Assembly (NCBI GenBank): GCA_023105745.1
Contig: JALGQZ010000009.1
Location: 44,545,967-44,609,966 of the forward strand
DNA length: 64,000 nt
Reading direction: 5' to 3'
From: Austropuccinia psidii
Lineage: Eukaryota > Basidiomycota > Pucciniomycetes > Pucciniales > Sphaerophragmiaceae
Below, in pieces: positions 33,754 to 44,052 of the stretch. The position numbers were made by a program, and so were the translations under genes. Each line of letters begins with the position of its first letter. The first letter of the stretch is position 1. The notes beneath the pieces are model-generated. The model saw nothing but the letters and a program-made list of their open reading frames with translations. It did no database searches and was not told the origin of the DNA.

Positions 33754-35584
33754 TGTAAGGTGTGGATATGAAACTTTGATTAAAAATCAAGTACTTTTCC
33801 TGTCCTCAAAATTTGTATAAGGTAAAATTCAGTTAAAAATAGTATGAAATATTATTTTTAAGAGAAAACACGCCAATTTTATTGTTTATAGCTTTATTAG
33901 TATAAAACAATAATATTATAAAAATTTATTGTTTTACCAACAATAAAAATTTATCCAAAAAATACTCTACAAGAGATATTTTAAGGCTACAAAAGAAATT
34001 TCTTCAAGAGCAATTTCAATTGGAATTAATTGAGCAAAGAACTGCAAGAAATTAATTAAAGAACAAAGTCTTTAAAAAGAATATTAAAGAGAAAACACGC
34101 CCAAAAGTGACCAGAGTGAATTTGGAAACAAAGTGACAAAGTTAACAGTGATGAAAGATGCTTTAATTCACTTTTGGGGTGGTTCAGGGGTAAAAATGAT
34201 TATAAGAGTTACAAACAATGATTATAATGATTTTTTCACGTGGTTAAAAGGATTAAAATGAATTAAAAGTGGTGGTTGGAATCTTTGATTGATTGGTTTA
34301 ACAGTGTTTAAACTAATTAATAAAAGTAAAAGATTCTAACATGAAGAGAAAAGTGGGGCAAAGAAGACATTCTTTTATAGCCATCAATTCTCTTAATCCA
34401 AAAGTAAAATTTACTCTTGTCAGTCGTGAAAAACAGTCTGACAACAGAAAAGCCAATTATGGCATCATTGAACCCTGGTTTAGACCAAAAAAGGGCTGGT
34501 TTAAGCCATTTTTAGCCATTTTAGACCCTTAAATCAGCCATTACTATAGCAATACCAGGCCTAGAGCCCTCAAAACACGTCAGAATGTGTGTCAGAGGCG
34601 TAGAAACCAGTTAAAACTGTTTTTACTATGATTGTTTTATCTTAAGGGTAGTTTTACCCTCTTGGCAACAGCTAAAACTACCCCAGTTGGTATCAAAACC
34701 TCATCATCAATTGAGTTCACAGACCCTGTAACTCAATTCCAGGCCAAAAGTGATGAACTTTTGCGTGAATTTTGACATCCCACGCCTGTCAGCAAGGATT
34801 TTGGGGGTCTAGCTCCCCCTTAGAGCTGGAGTTCCTTTTCCCCCCCAAATTTAATCTTTCCAATTTATTTTTTCCTTTAATTCCTCATCATGTATTATAC
34901 TTATAATTTACATATGTAATTCAATTCAATTGTACAGTACAATACAGTAATAATTGACACCTCATATGTAAATCAAAGTTCACTTATGTAATACACGCGC
35001 ACATTTTGACATTTCAATTGAATTCAATTGAAAATACTTTAATTCCTCATAACTTCTAAACTAAACACAACACCTCAATTTTAACACAAAATTTGATGGT
35101 TAACACCACATGTGGTGTGAATTAAATTAAGGTTTTGAGGATCTTCAACTTTTGTATTGAAAATACTAAAAACTTAATTTAAGCTTATTTAGAGTTGAGT
35201 TACAAGAATTTCACTCAGAGGTGACCCCACCTGATTTTTTATGAGGAATCCAATGGTGAAATAAATTTTATGTTTTTATTTATTGGATAAAAAGTAATGA
35301 TAATTTTTATATAACTTTTTTCCAAATTTATTTATTTTTTCACAATTTTGTTAAAATTTTATTTTTACTTAATTTTTTCAAGTATAAAAGTAATTTTATA
35401 CTTACAAAATTTAATGTATTTTTTATTTTTAAATTGTAATTAATTTTTTTATTTTTAATATAATTTTATATTTATATTTTGATTTTTATTTTAATAATAT
35501 AAATAAATTTATTTTATCATATTAATATGTTATTTTTTATATTTGTGGTCTTTTGGGTATATGAAATTACCTCTAAGGCTCACA
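33754..35584 (-). repeat. 3' LTR of element B
   Basis: On the plus strand it starts TGTAAGGTGTGGATATG and ends CTCTAAGGCTCACA. It is nearly identical to 42007-43837. It contains an intact promoter-like AT-rich block, but the start of transcription cannot be placed from sequence. Right after it on the plus strand, TTCCCTCCCCCTAAAAAAG is the complement of the polypurine tract. Confidence 0.95.
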
Positions 35585-35602
35585 TTCCCTCCCCCTAAAA
35601 AA
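35585..35602 (-). promoter_or_regulatory. Polypurine tract of element B
   Basis: On the minus strand TTTTTTAGGGGGAGGGAA directly precedes the 3' LTR (TGTGAGCC). The U-rich run followed by a G/A tract is typical of Ty3/Gypsy polypurine tracts. Element A has a related AGGGAA end at the same place. Confidence 0.8.
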
Positions 35603-35607
35603 GAATA

Positions 35608-37113
35608 TTACTTTGTAATATTGGTGTTTCTAGTGTGTCTGAATCTCCTCAGGAGTTTGGTAGCTTCTGGTATATCTTTTTCTTCTAACCATTCATCTTC
35701 ACAAGTTGGGTCACTGTACCTAACAAGGTATTCCCTTACTTTCGTGGTTCTTAATTTCCTTTCTTTAAGAACTTTGGTTATTTTCTTAGTACCAGATGTC
35801 TCAATAGGAGGTATAACTTGGGGAACCTTATTCCTCAAGGGAAATTTCTCAGCATCACTAGATTTATATGGTTTTATCAAGCTCACTGGAAATGTAGGAT
35901 GCTTATTGCTAAGCTCTTCAGATAACTCTACTTCAACAGCATTTTCTCCATGGAGGGCTTTAATCACAAAAGGTCCTGCAAAGGAGTATTTCAACTTTTT
36001 ACATCCTTTGATGTTATTGAAGTTAGTGGTGGATACAAGAACTAGGTCCCCCACTTTGAAATCTGGAGTTGCATGTGATTTATCCCATTTGTCTTTAGCA
36101 TATGCAAAAGAGTCCTCCATGCATCTCACTGCATGCCTTCTAGCTTTGTCTAGCATTCCTTTGAAGCTAGCAGCTGTGGGATGTATTTCAATTAAGTCTT
36201 TCCTCAAGGAATCTTGGGGTAACTTGGGGTTCCATCCTTTTTCTAGAATAGCAGGAGTCTGATTGGTACTGGCATGGATTGATGTTTTATATGCCAATTC
36301 CAGTGCTGGCAACAGAGTACACCAATCATGGGTAAATCCATCACAATCTTTGAATTCAAGGCCATATGCACAAAATCTTCTTACCATGTCCTCTAAGGTT
36401 TGGATCATTCTTTCAGCCAGGCCATCAGTTTGTGGGTGGTAGGCTGTAGAAAAAGACAGTTTAGTGCCAAATAATTGGTGAAGATTTGTCCATAGTGCTG
36501 AAGTGAATTTGGGATCTCTATCACTAATGATATTTATAAATATCCCAGTCCATGACACTACTCTATTCCATATCAGAAGAGCTGTATCCATGGCTGTATC
36601 ATCTTTGTGACATGGTAAAAAGATTGGAGTTTTACTGAATCTGTCCACAATTACTAGGCAAGCATTATAGCTTCTGTCACCTCCTGGTGGTAGGCCAGTT
36701 ACCCAATCCATATGGATAATTTCCCAAGGTCTGCTTGGTTCTTGGATTTTCATCATATTTCCAAGTCTTTTGCCAGTGGATTTATTTGCCTTTTGGCATC
36801 TGTCACAGGTTTTGCAATACTCTGCAACATCTTTCTGCCACATTGGCCACCATATGCAGGTCTTTACTTTCTCTCTTGTTCTGTCTTCAGAAAGATGTCC
36901 TGAAAAGGGACTATCATGGCATTCTTTCAGTACAAGATTGATTAGTGACCTGTCCACAACTGTCATAACACATGTGTGTTTTGTTCTGTGGTAAATTATA
37001 CCATCTAGTAGGTGAAATCTTCCTTCATCATAAGATTTTTTCCATACTTCATCCAAGGCATGTGTAAGAGAGTTGTCCTTACAGTCCTTGTTAAGTAATT
37101 GGCATAAGATGCT
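35608..37113 (-). CDS. Integrase of element B with C-terminal chromodomain-like segment
   Basis: The frame is open from the TGA at 37114 to 35608; the first Met of the integrase part is at 37056. HHCC zinc domain: HDSPFSGHLSEDRT, then CKTCDRCQKAN. Core: IHMDWVTGLPPGGD, IISDRDPKFTSALW and YHPQTDGLAERMIQ, so the D, D and E residues are present. C-terminal: FKVGDLVLVSTTNFNNIKG, then REYLVRYSDPTCEDEWLEEK and LLRRFRH, a chromodomain-like region thought to guide insertion to chromatin. It should be read as the end of gag-pol, cut off from RT by the single TGA codon. Confidence 0.92.
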   Translation of the reverse strand, partial: SILCQLLNKDCKDNSLTHALDEVWKKSYDEGRFHLLDGIIYHRTKHTCVMTVVDRSLINLVLKECHDSPFSGHLSEDRTREKVKTCIWWPMWQKDVAEYCKTCDRCQKANKSTGKRLGNMMKIQEPSRPWEIIHMDWVTGLPPGGDRSYNACLVIVDRFSKTPIFLPCHKDDTAMDTALLIWNRVVSWTGIFINIISDRDPKFTSALWTNLHQLFGTKLSFSTAYHPQTDGLAERMIQTLEDMVRRFCAYGLEFKDCDGFTHDWCTLLPALELAYKTSIHASTNQTPAILEKGWNPKLPQDSLRKDLIEIHPTAASFKGMLDKARRHAVRCMEDSFAYAKDKWDKSHATPDFKVGDLVLVSTTNFNNIKGCKKLKYSFAGPFVIKALHGENAVEVELSEELSNKHPTFPVSLIKPYKSSDAEKFPLRNKVPQVIPPIETSGTKKITKVLKERKLRTTKVREYLVRYSDPTCEDEWLEEKDIPEATKLLRRFRHTRNTNITK

Positions 37114-38694
37114 TCAATTCTTATCTTGAGTGTAACTGTTTCTGACTTCTTCAAAGAAGGTGGTGTTTAAGTCTGTAACACTTATCCCTTCTATTGGAAT
37201 TTGTGGGGAGGCTTCTTCTGGTACATAAGCAGGATTATCAATATCATTTGGTAATGGCCATCTGCTTAGTCCATCTGCATTTTTATGAATATTGCCATCT
37301 TTGTGAACAATAGTCATATTGCCCCTATATTCTTGTATGGCTATTTGCCATCTAAGCATATGTCTGTTGGGTGTTTTCATGTTCAGAAGTGATTTAACAG
37401 CGGTACAATCTGTTATTACTTCAAAGACACATCCTTCTAGAAAGTAATTTAGCTTTTCCAGAGCCCAAACAAGGCATAAACACTCCATCTGACTTGCTCC
37501 ATATCTGGCTTCAGTTGGTTTGATTTGCCTAGATATGAAACATATGGGTCCTTCTACAGGTTTATCATTTATAATCTGAACTTGGTGAAGTGCAGCACCT
37601 AGCCCATCTCCTGATGCATCAATATAAAGCTTAAAGGGCAGCTTAAAGTCTGGCATCAGTAAGAGTGGAGCAGTGGTCAAGGCTTGTCTCAAAGATTCAA
37701 AGGCTTTTACTCTGTCAACTGTCATTTCAAAGACTGTGTCTTTGTCACATAGCTTATAAAGAGGTCTTGCTATGGATGCAAAATCTTTAATGTGTTGCCT
37801 GTAATACCCTGCAAAACCCAAAAATGATTGAATTTCTTTTTTGTTTTGAGGCATGGGTTTAAGCAGTACTGCTGCAACTTTGTTTTTGTCAATTCCAAGG
37901 GACAAACCAGATACAACATGTCCTAGTGCCTTAAGTTCTTTAAATCCAAAATGACATTTCTTCAAGGAGATTTTCATGTTTACTGATTGGATTTTTGTCA
38001 AACCTCTTGATAATCTGTACATGTGCTCCTCACAAGTCTTTGAACAGATAATGATGTCATCAATGTAAATGATTAACCATCCCTCTGAGAGTTCTTCAGG
38101 GAAGATTTCATTCATCATTCTTTGGAAGTGTGAAGGTGCATTTTTGATACCAAAGGGCATCCTTAAGTATTCATACACTCCACAATGAACAATAATTCTC
38201 AAGTATTTTCTTGCTCTTGGTGTTACTACATTTTGATGGAATCCTTTAAGGGCATCCATAGTGGTTATATACACTGCTTGAGATATTTGAGTAAGGGCAA
38301 TTTGGATTTTTGGTATTGGGTATCTGTCTGGAACAGTGTAAGTGTTCAGAGCTCTAAAGTCCCCAACCATTCTGGATTTTCCATTATGCCACGCCACTAT
38401 GACTGGTGTAGTTATTTCTACTTCCTCATTGTGGCCTACTTTTCTTATTACACCAAGGTCTAGAAGTTCTTTGATATGAATTTCTAGAGCTTCTCTTGAT
38501 TTTGGACTTGCTGGATAAGCAGGTCTTCTTAAGAGTGGTGGATAAGGTCTCTCAATGTTAAGAATGATGTCAACTTCATGACCAATAATTGCTCCCAGGG
38601 GTTCTTTGTCTGTAGCAAATGCTCCTCTGTGGTCATACAAAAGGGAAGAAAGTTCATTTTCTTGCTTATCAGTCAGATGAAGGCTTATTTCAGC
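37114..38694 (-). pseudogene. Reverse transcriptase and RNase H of element B
   Basis: It lies between two in-frame stops, TAG at 38697-38695 and TGA at 37116-37114, both sense codons in element A (Glu and Cys). RT motifs: [33 protein letters not shown] and the catalytic [10 protein letters not shown]. RNase [32 protein letters not shown] and VITDCTAV, and then the tail [20 protein letters not shown]. All catalytic acids are present. Readthrough of the TAG is conceivable but is not conserved in A, so mutation is more likely. Confidence 0.9.
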
Positions 38695-41532
38695 CTAATT
38701 TAACTGTTCAGACTTGAATTTCTCTAACTCTAAGTTGACTGGTGATACTTTGTTTACTGTAATTTGTCTTTTAAAGGGTAAAAAGGCAAATTTCTGGCGC
38801 TTATTGTCTCCAATTGTAAAGTATCTGTCTTTGTTATTATGTAAATCTATCCCATACATGATTAAATAGTCATTTCCCAATATAAAATGGGTACTAGAGC
38901 AATTTTCCATAACAACAAATTCAACTGTGATCCTTAAATTCCCATTTATGTGTGGGAATATGACATTGGTCTCAAAGATTCCTAATGCTTTCATTGGGTT
39001 ACTTGCACTGTTGAATTTTATACCATCAATTGGTAACAATTGGTCTTCAAAATTTGGTACACAAGTCTTAAGAAAAGATTTTCCAACACAAGAGCAGAAG
39101 GCTCCTGGGTCAAGCAAAAGTTTGGTGGGTTTGTTGTCAATCACCACTTCTGTTATACAGGAGTTACCAGCTGTATAACCTTTTCCTCTGTTTGGTTTTG
39201 TCTTCATAAGTTGTGCATCTTGAACTTTTGATAAATCAACTTGACCATTGCTCAATTGTGGTAAGTGGGAATAAGATTCCATGATGTCAAAAGTGGCATT
39301 GATATTTTCTATATCTTTTGAAGATTCAGAGAATATGGATGACTTATCATCTGAATTGTCTTCAATTATGTCTTCTTTTTCAACATCTGGTTCTTTTTCA
39401 ATGTCAATTTCATTGATTTTCCCCCTTTTTGGACATGTATTGGCTAAATGGGTGGTGCTTTGGCAAATATGGCATTTTCTGACTGTATCTGCAGATTTAT
39501 ATTTAATATTACTAGAATTTTCTTTGGGGTTTTTGTCCACAGAATCTTTACAAGGTGTATTAAACCTTGTTTTAAGATTCACCCTACTAGAACCAATTTT
39601 GGTTCTGGTGGTTACTTCTTCTAGTATATTGATAATATCCTCTGCTGAAGATTGTTCAGTAGTCCTGCTTTTGACAGCATGCTCTAAGTCACCTCCACAT
39701 TGTCTCAGAATTTTTCTATGGATCATAAATTCTGACATGTCAGGATATAATGCTGTTAATCTGTCCTTTTGTTGGCAAAACCATGGTAAAGCTTTGTCTT
39801 TATCAGCATTGAATTTGGCAGATTCAAAGGCTGTTTCAACTTTAAACCTCCAAGCATCATTTGCCCATTTGTTGATGATTTGGGTTTTCCACCAAGTCCA
39901 ACTCTGGTGTCCATGTGCTTGTCTTATTTTGATGTACCATCTGTGAGCTGATCTGGTAAACAAGGTGTTAAACCTGGCTGTTACCAATCTGTCTGGTAAT
40001 TCAAAATCCTCTTTGATCATGTCAATACCTCTAATGAATTCCATATGGTCATACTCTCCTTCACCACTGAAGTGAGGCCATTCTTTAAGTTTTGGAACTT
40101 CTTTCAAGAGTGCTTGGCCCATTGATGGTTCCAAGTTATGAAAAGAAGTGGATAATTCATTTTTTAATTGTGAATTATCAGGATCCAATACTTGTGGATT
40201 TGAAATTCTTGTGCCCTCATTTTGATTTAGAGGTGTAGACATTCTTGGTAAGGTGTTCAGTAATTGTTCAATGTCATTCATTTTACTGTTGCTACACCTT
40301 TGGGAATTTCTGTATTCATGTTGGAAGCTTTGTATTAAATTTGTTACTTCAATTTTATACATGTCTTCCTTATGTGTCAGTTCTTGCCATAACTCTGTCT
40401 GTCTTGTATTATCAGCAGTGACTTGATTCAATTTCATTGATAATTTTGATACTTCTTCTTGTGAAGCATCAAAACACTCTTTCAAGGCAATGGTATATGT
40501 CTTTACTTCAGTAAATGAATTTGAAATGTCATCAAGGACTTTCTTGTTATCTGTTTTGATAATATTTATGGCTTGTTTAATTCTTGTTTCAATCATGTCA
40601 TCAATATTGAATTTAGAATATTTATCTGTTAATTCTTTAATAATGGCAGATTGTTCATTTATTTCAATGTTAGAAGAATTGTCATTATTAGAATTTTTAA
40701 TTGTTCTTAAAACTTTTTCAAAACACATAAGTGTTTCATTAATTTGGCACAGACTCAGGTTGTTTGTTTTAATGTTGTTACAAATGGTGTCATTTTTATC
40801 AGAAAGATGTTTTTTCACGTCATTTATAGCATTATACAACTCTGGGATGGAATCAAATATGTCAGAAATCATTTCTGGAACCTTAATCTGGCTTCCTCCT
40901 TCTTCTGTAATTCCATCATGGTTCTGGCCATCTGAAATACATTTTCCATGGCATCCTGTTGAATCTTTGGGATTCTGTAGCCCTGGCTGTAAGGTTTTGG
41001 GGCTGGTGCCTTCCCTTTGCCCTTGTTTGGAGTTTGTGGCTGCTTTTTCACGTTGGAATTGCTGCTGCTGGCCACTGGGGCTGTTTTTGGCACTGGTTTG
41101 GGTGGTGGAGGGTTGTTTTTCCTCCATTCTAGTGTCAAAAGCATCATGTTTTTCTTCTCCATCAATGGATGCCATCCATTGAGCAATTTGCAAGTGTTGG
41201 GATGGCCCAAGAATTTTCTTACTGTCAGGTAAGAATTCATGCAATTCTTCCACAGGTCTGCAAGGATCTGGTACTCTTTGAATTGAAGTGCATTGTTGTA
41301 TGCACTGTGGCTGGCTTTGTATATGTCCACAGAGGCTTGTTGTGGCGGTGTCAGCTCTTTTTGAAGGTAAAATGGTATTATCAGCTTCAGAATGACCCAT
41401 TTTAGTTGTTTGGAAGTCATCAACTGACCCTTTTCCTTCTGTACCTGGTTGGCCTCTGCCATAATCACGTCTATTACCTTTTTGGGAGCTGCTTGAGGGG
41501 TTGTAGCTGGCTCCTGATCTGGTTGAAGGCAT
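38695..41532 (-). CDS. Gag-protease ORF of element B
   Basis: 945 codons from ATG 41532. Residues 1-220 are a low-complexity region (MPSTRSGASYNPSSS) that overlaps ORF0 in another frame. About 225-410 is helical, coiled-coil-like. The gag core is near 477-660 ([16 protein letters not shown], then [15 protein letters not shown]). The CCHC knuckle CHICQSTTHLANTC is near 685. The retropepsin site near 805 reads LLLDPGAFCSC, with Pro where element A has Thr (DTG). That substitution is expected to harm the protease. It ends at TAG 38697-38695, directly before the RT frame. Confidence 0.9.
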   Translation of the reverse strand: MPSTRSGASYNPSSSSQKGNRRDYGRGQPGTEGKGSVDDFQTTKMGHSEADNTILPSKRADTATTSLCGHIQSQPQCIQQCTSIQRVPDPCRPVEELHEFLPDSKKILGPSQHLQIAQWMASIDGEEKHDAFDTRMEEKQPSTTQTSAKNSPSGQQQQFQREKAATNSKQGQREGTSPKTLQPGLQNPKDSTGCHGKCISDGQNHDGITEEGGSQIKVPEMISDIFDSIPELYNAINDVKKHLSDKNDTICNNIKTNNLSLCQINETLMCFEKVLRTIKNSNNDNSSNIEINEQSAIIKELTDKYSKFNIDDMIETRIKQAINIIKTDNKKVLDDISNSFTEVKTYTIALKECFDASQEEVSKLSMKLNQVTADNTRQTELWQELTHKEDMYKIEVTNLIQSFQHEYRNSQRCSNSKMNDIEQLLNTLPRMSTPLNQNEGTRISNPQVLDPDNSQLKNELSTSFHNLEPSMGQALLKEVPKLKEWPHFSGEGEYDHMEFIRGIDMIKEDFELPDRLVTARFNTLFTRSAHRWYIKIRQAHGHQSWTWWKTQIINKWANDAWRFKVETAFESAKFNADKDKALPWFCQQKDRLTALYPDMSEFMIHRKILRQCGGDLEHAVKSRTTEQSSAEDIINILEEVTTRTKIGSSRVNLKTRFNTPCKDSVDKNPKENSSNIKYKSADTVRKCHICQSTTHLANTCPKRGKINEIDIEKEPDVEKEDIIEDNSDDKSSIFSESSKDIENINATFDIMESYSHLPQLSNGQVDLSKVQDAQLMKTKPNRGKGYTAGNSCITEVVIDNKPTKLLLDPGAFCSCVGKSFLKTCVPNFEDQLLPIDGIKFNSASNPMKALGIFETNVIFPHINGNLRITVEFVVMENCSSTHFILGNDYLIMYGIDLHNNKDRYFTIGDNKRQKFAFLPFKRQITVNKVSPVNLELEKFKSEQLN
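40869..41518 (-). CDS. ORF0 exon 2 of element B, overlapping gag in the +1 frame
   Basis: It is open from the predicted acceptor (41519) to a stop at 40869, wholly inside the gag ORF in the +1 frame. It reads QEPATTPQAAPKK, then MAEANQVQKEKGQ, LIIPFYLQKELTPPQQ, VDIYKASHSAYNN, LLNGWHPL, a Pro/Lys-rich linker and GYRIPKIQQDAMENVFQMAR. Element A preserves the last blocks much better in this frame than in the gag frame. That argues this frame is a real protein under selection. Joined to exon 1 it would be 278 residues. No known domain is recognised; a nucleic-acid-binding basic linker is possible. Confidence 0.65.
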
Positions 41533-41582
41533 AATTATGGTTAAAAAGGCTTAAAATAGTATTTTTATGTCAAAAAACTTAC
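41519..41582 (-). promoter_or_regulatory. Predicted 64-nt intron containing the gag start codon (element B)
   Basis: On the minus strand the donor is GTAAGT (41582-41577) and the acceptor ACCAG ends at 41519. A TTTTTAACC stretch about 20 nt before the gag ATG suits a branch site. The gag ATG at 41532 lies inside the intron, 14 bases from its end. Both exon ends are in phase 1, as in element A. Unspliced RNA would give Gag, spliced RNA the ORF0 fusion. Confidence 0.6.
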
Positions 41583-41769
41583 TATTGGCCAAATTTTTAG
41601 CTTTCTGAAGGGTATTACTTATGTCCAAGTTAATTAATTCAGAAGATATTGGTTCAGGCTGGTTATTTTGAGTCACAATAACAGTGCTATTATGATCAGA
41701 ATTGACAGTACTGGCAGGGATAATGCTGGTTACTGTTGAGGCTGTTTCAATGTTTTCTTGTCTTACCAT
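41583..41769 (-). CDS. ORF0 exon 1 of element B
   Basis: It begins at the first Met after a putative 3' splice site (ATTTTAG before TGTCTGACAAC): MVRQENIETASTVTSII, Thr/Ser/Asn-rich, ending LQKAKNLAN before GTAAGT. If not spliced, the frame ends a few codons later (KFFDIKILF). The match to element A is in position, phase and a short acidic/Asn segment. The Met at 41769 is the only one available in this exon; an earlier exon is possible. Confidence 0.55.
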
Positions 41770-41986
41770 GTTGTCAGACACTAAAATTAATGAAAAAGGC
41801 CAATTAATTAAGTAAAAAAAAGGATATTTCAAAAAAAGAAATAAAAATTTAAGCCTCACTTATAATATGAAAAAAATTATTTTTTATGGATTTTTTGAAT
41901 TATAAGTATTTTTTATATGTTTTTAAATTTTTCAATATAAGAAAAAAAGATTTAAAAACAGTAAAAAAATATGTCACAGGTAAAAT

Positions 41987-42004
41987 ATCACGGCTGGGCC
42001 CCCA
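41987..42004 (-). promoter_or_regulatory. Primer-binding site of element B
   Basis: On the minus strand TGGGGGCCCAGCCGTGAT follows the LTR after the 2-nt spacer TT. It differs from element A at two adjacent positions (CCCAG versus CCTGG). The complement fits a tRNA 3' end with C61 and discriminator C73, compatible with tRNA-Pro (inferred). Confidence 0.7.
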
Positions 42005-42006
42005 AA

Positions 42007-43837
42007 TGTAAGGTGTGGATATGAAACTTTGATTAAAAATCAAGTACTTTTCCTGTCCTCAAAATTTGTATAAGGTAAAATTCAGTTAAAAATAGTATGA
42101 AATATTATTTTTAAGAGAAAACACGCCAATTTTATTGTTTATAACTTTATTAGTATAAAACAATAATATTATAAAAATTTATTGTTTTACCAACAATAAA
42201 AATTTATCCAAAAAATACTCTACAAGAGATATTTTAAGGCTACAAAAGAAATTTCTTCAAGAGCAATTTCAATTGGAATTAATTGAGCAAAGAACTGCAA
42301 GCAATTAATTAAAGAACAAAGTCTTTAAAAAGAATATTAAAGAGAAAACACGCCCAAAAGTGACCAGAGTGAATTTGGAAACAAAGTGATAAAGTTAACA
42401 GTGATGAAAGATGCTTTAATTCACTTTTGGGGTGGTTCAGGGGTAAAAATGATTATAAGAGTTACAAACAATGATTATAATGATTTTTTCACGTGGTTAA
42501 AAGGATTAAAATGAATTAAAAGTGGTGGTTGGAATCTTTGATTGATTGGTTTAACAGTGTTTAAACTAATTAATAAAAGTAAAAGATTCTAACATGAAGA
42601 GAAAAGTGGGGCAAAGAAGACATTCTTTTATAGCCATCAATTCTCTTAATCAAAAAGTAAAATTTACTCTTGTCAGTCGTGAAAAACAGTCTGACAACAG
42701 AAAAGCCAATTATGGCATCATTGAACCCTGGTTTAGACCAAAAAAGGGCTGGTTTAAGCCATTTTTAGCCATTTTAGACCCTTAAATCAGCCATTACTAT
42801 AGCAATACCAGGCCTAGAGCCCTCAAAACACGTCAGAATGTGTGTCAGAGGCGTAGAAACCAGTTAAAACTGTTTTTACTATGATTGTTTTATCTTAAGG
42901 GTAGTTTTACCCTCTTGGCAACAGCTAAAACTACCCCAGTTGGTATCAAAACCTCATCATCAATTGAGTTCACAGACCCTGTAACTCAATTCCAGGCCAA
43001 AAGTGATGAACTTTTGCGTGAATTTTGACATCCCACGCCTGTCAGCAAGGATTTTGGGGGTCTAGCTCCCCCTTAGAGCTGGAGTTCCTTTTCCCCCCCA
43101 AATTTAATCTTTCCAATTTATTTTTTCCTTTAATTCCTCATCATGCATTATACTTATAATTTACATATGTAATTCAATTCAATTGTACAGTACAATACAG
43201 TAATAATTGACACCTCATATGTAAATCAAAGTTCACTTATGTAATACACGCGCACATTTTGACATTTCAATTGAATTCAATTGAAAATACTTTAATTCCT
43301 CATAACTTCTAAACTAAACACAACACCTCAATTTTAACACAAAATTTGATGGTTAACACCACATGTGGTGTGAATTAAATTAAGGTTTTGAGGATCTTCA
43401 ACTTTTGTATTGAAAATACTAAAAACTTAATTTAAGCTTATTTAGAGTTGAGTTACAAGAATTTCACTCAGAGGTGACCCCACCTGATTTTTTATGAGGA
43501 ATCCAATGGTGAAATAAATTTTATGTGTTTATTTATTGGATAAAAAGTTATGATAATTTTTATATAACTTTTTTCCAAATTGATTTATTTTTTCACAATT
43601 TTGTTAAAATTTTATTTTTACTTAATTTTTTCAAGTATAAAAGTAATTTTATACTTACAAAATTTAATGTATTTTTTATTTTTAAATTGTAATTAATTTT
43701 TTTATTTTTAATATAATTTTATATTTATATTTTGATTTTTATTTTAATAATATAAATAAATTTATTTTATCATATTAATATGTTATTTTTTATATTTGTG
43801 GTCTTTTGGGTATATGAAATTACCTCTAAGGCTCACA
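42007..43837 (-). repeat. 5' LTR of element B
   Basis: Same 1831-bp length and sequence as 33754-35584 apart from about eight substitutions (for example near 42143, 42302, 42389, 42652, 43144 and 43526). It drives transcription leftwards into gag-pol. The 63-codon ORF inside occurs in both LTRs and is not considered a gene. Confidence 0.95.
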
Positions 43838-43842
43838 ATCAT

Positions 43843-44052
43843 TCTCTCCTGGAAGGATTGTAAAGGAGGAACCCAGATTGGACGAAATTGATGAATCAGG
43901 ATTAATTTCTTTTATCAATCAACCTGAATTAGCTCCATCCACATTGAATAATACTTGCTGCTACTCTGCATCGCCTCCTAAATCTCTAAAAAAACCTTCA
44001 AGAAAAAATATTCTCTACGCCCACAAAGACCAATTTGTTATAAACAGATAAA
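43843..44052 (+). pseudogene. Antisense ORF of element C, 3' part
   Basis: This continues the frame from 33753 after removal of element B and one duplication. It encodes SPGRIVKEEPRLDEIDES, then SFINQPELAPSTLNN and a basic C-terminus (KSLKKPSRKNILYAHKDQ) ending at TAA 44050-44052. The whole protein would be about 260 residues, acidic in front and basic at the end. Long T runs follow at 44070-44290. Opposite strand to gag and pol of C. Confidence 0.55.

Larger units (their letters stand above)
33754..43837 (-). mobile_element. Element B: young Ty3/Gypsy chromovirus-like retrotransposon nested in C
   Basis: 10,084 bp with two LTRs of exactly 1831 bp (33754-35584 and 42007-43837). It is flanked by ATCAT at 33749-33753 and 43838-43842. 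By eye I find only about eight differences between the LTRs, so it is the youngest insertion here. It is related to element A: same primer-binding site, same gag-pol organisation and similar proteins. Only two in-frame stops and an unusual protease motif spoil an otherwise intact gag-pol. The insertion disrupts an antisense ORF of element C. Confidence 0.96.

Noticed and set aside
34341..34532. 63-codon ORF in the LTR of B and its twin at 42594-42785
   Set aside because: LTR copies of each other; a short frame without protein-like features.
35543..36262. 239-codon plus-strand ORF opposite the integrase of B
   Set aside because: Shadow of the integrase reading frame; no independent motif.
38695..38697. 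TAG between protease and RT of B as programmed readthrough
   Set aside because: Element A has a sense codon (GAG) at this place and the following bases do not form a known readthrough context. Treated as a mutation.
39281..41182. Plus-strand ORFs of 221 and 230 codons opposite gag of B
   Set aside because: Antisense shadows of the gag-protease ORF; hydrophobic Ser/Leu/Phe composition typical of reverse reading of Lys/Glu-rich codons.
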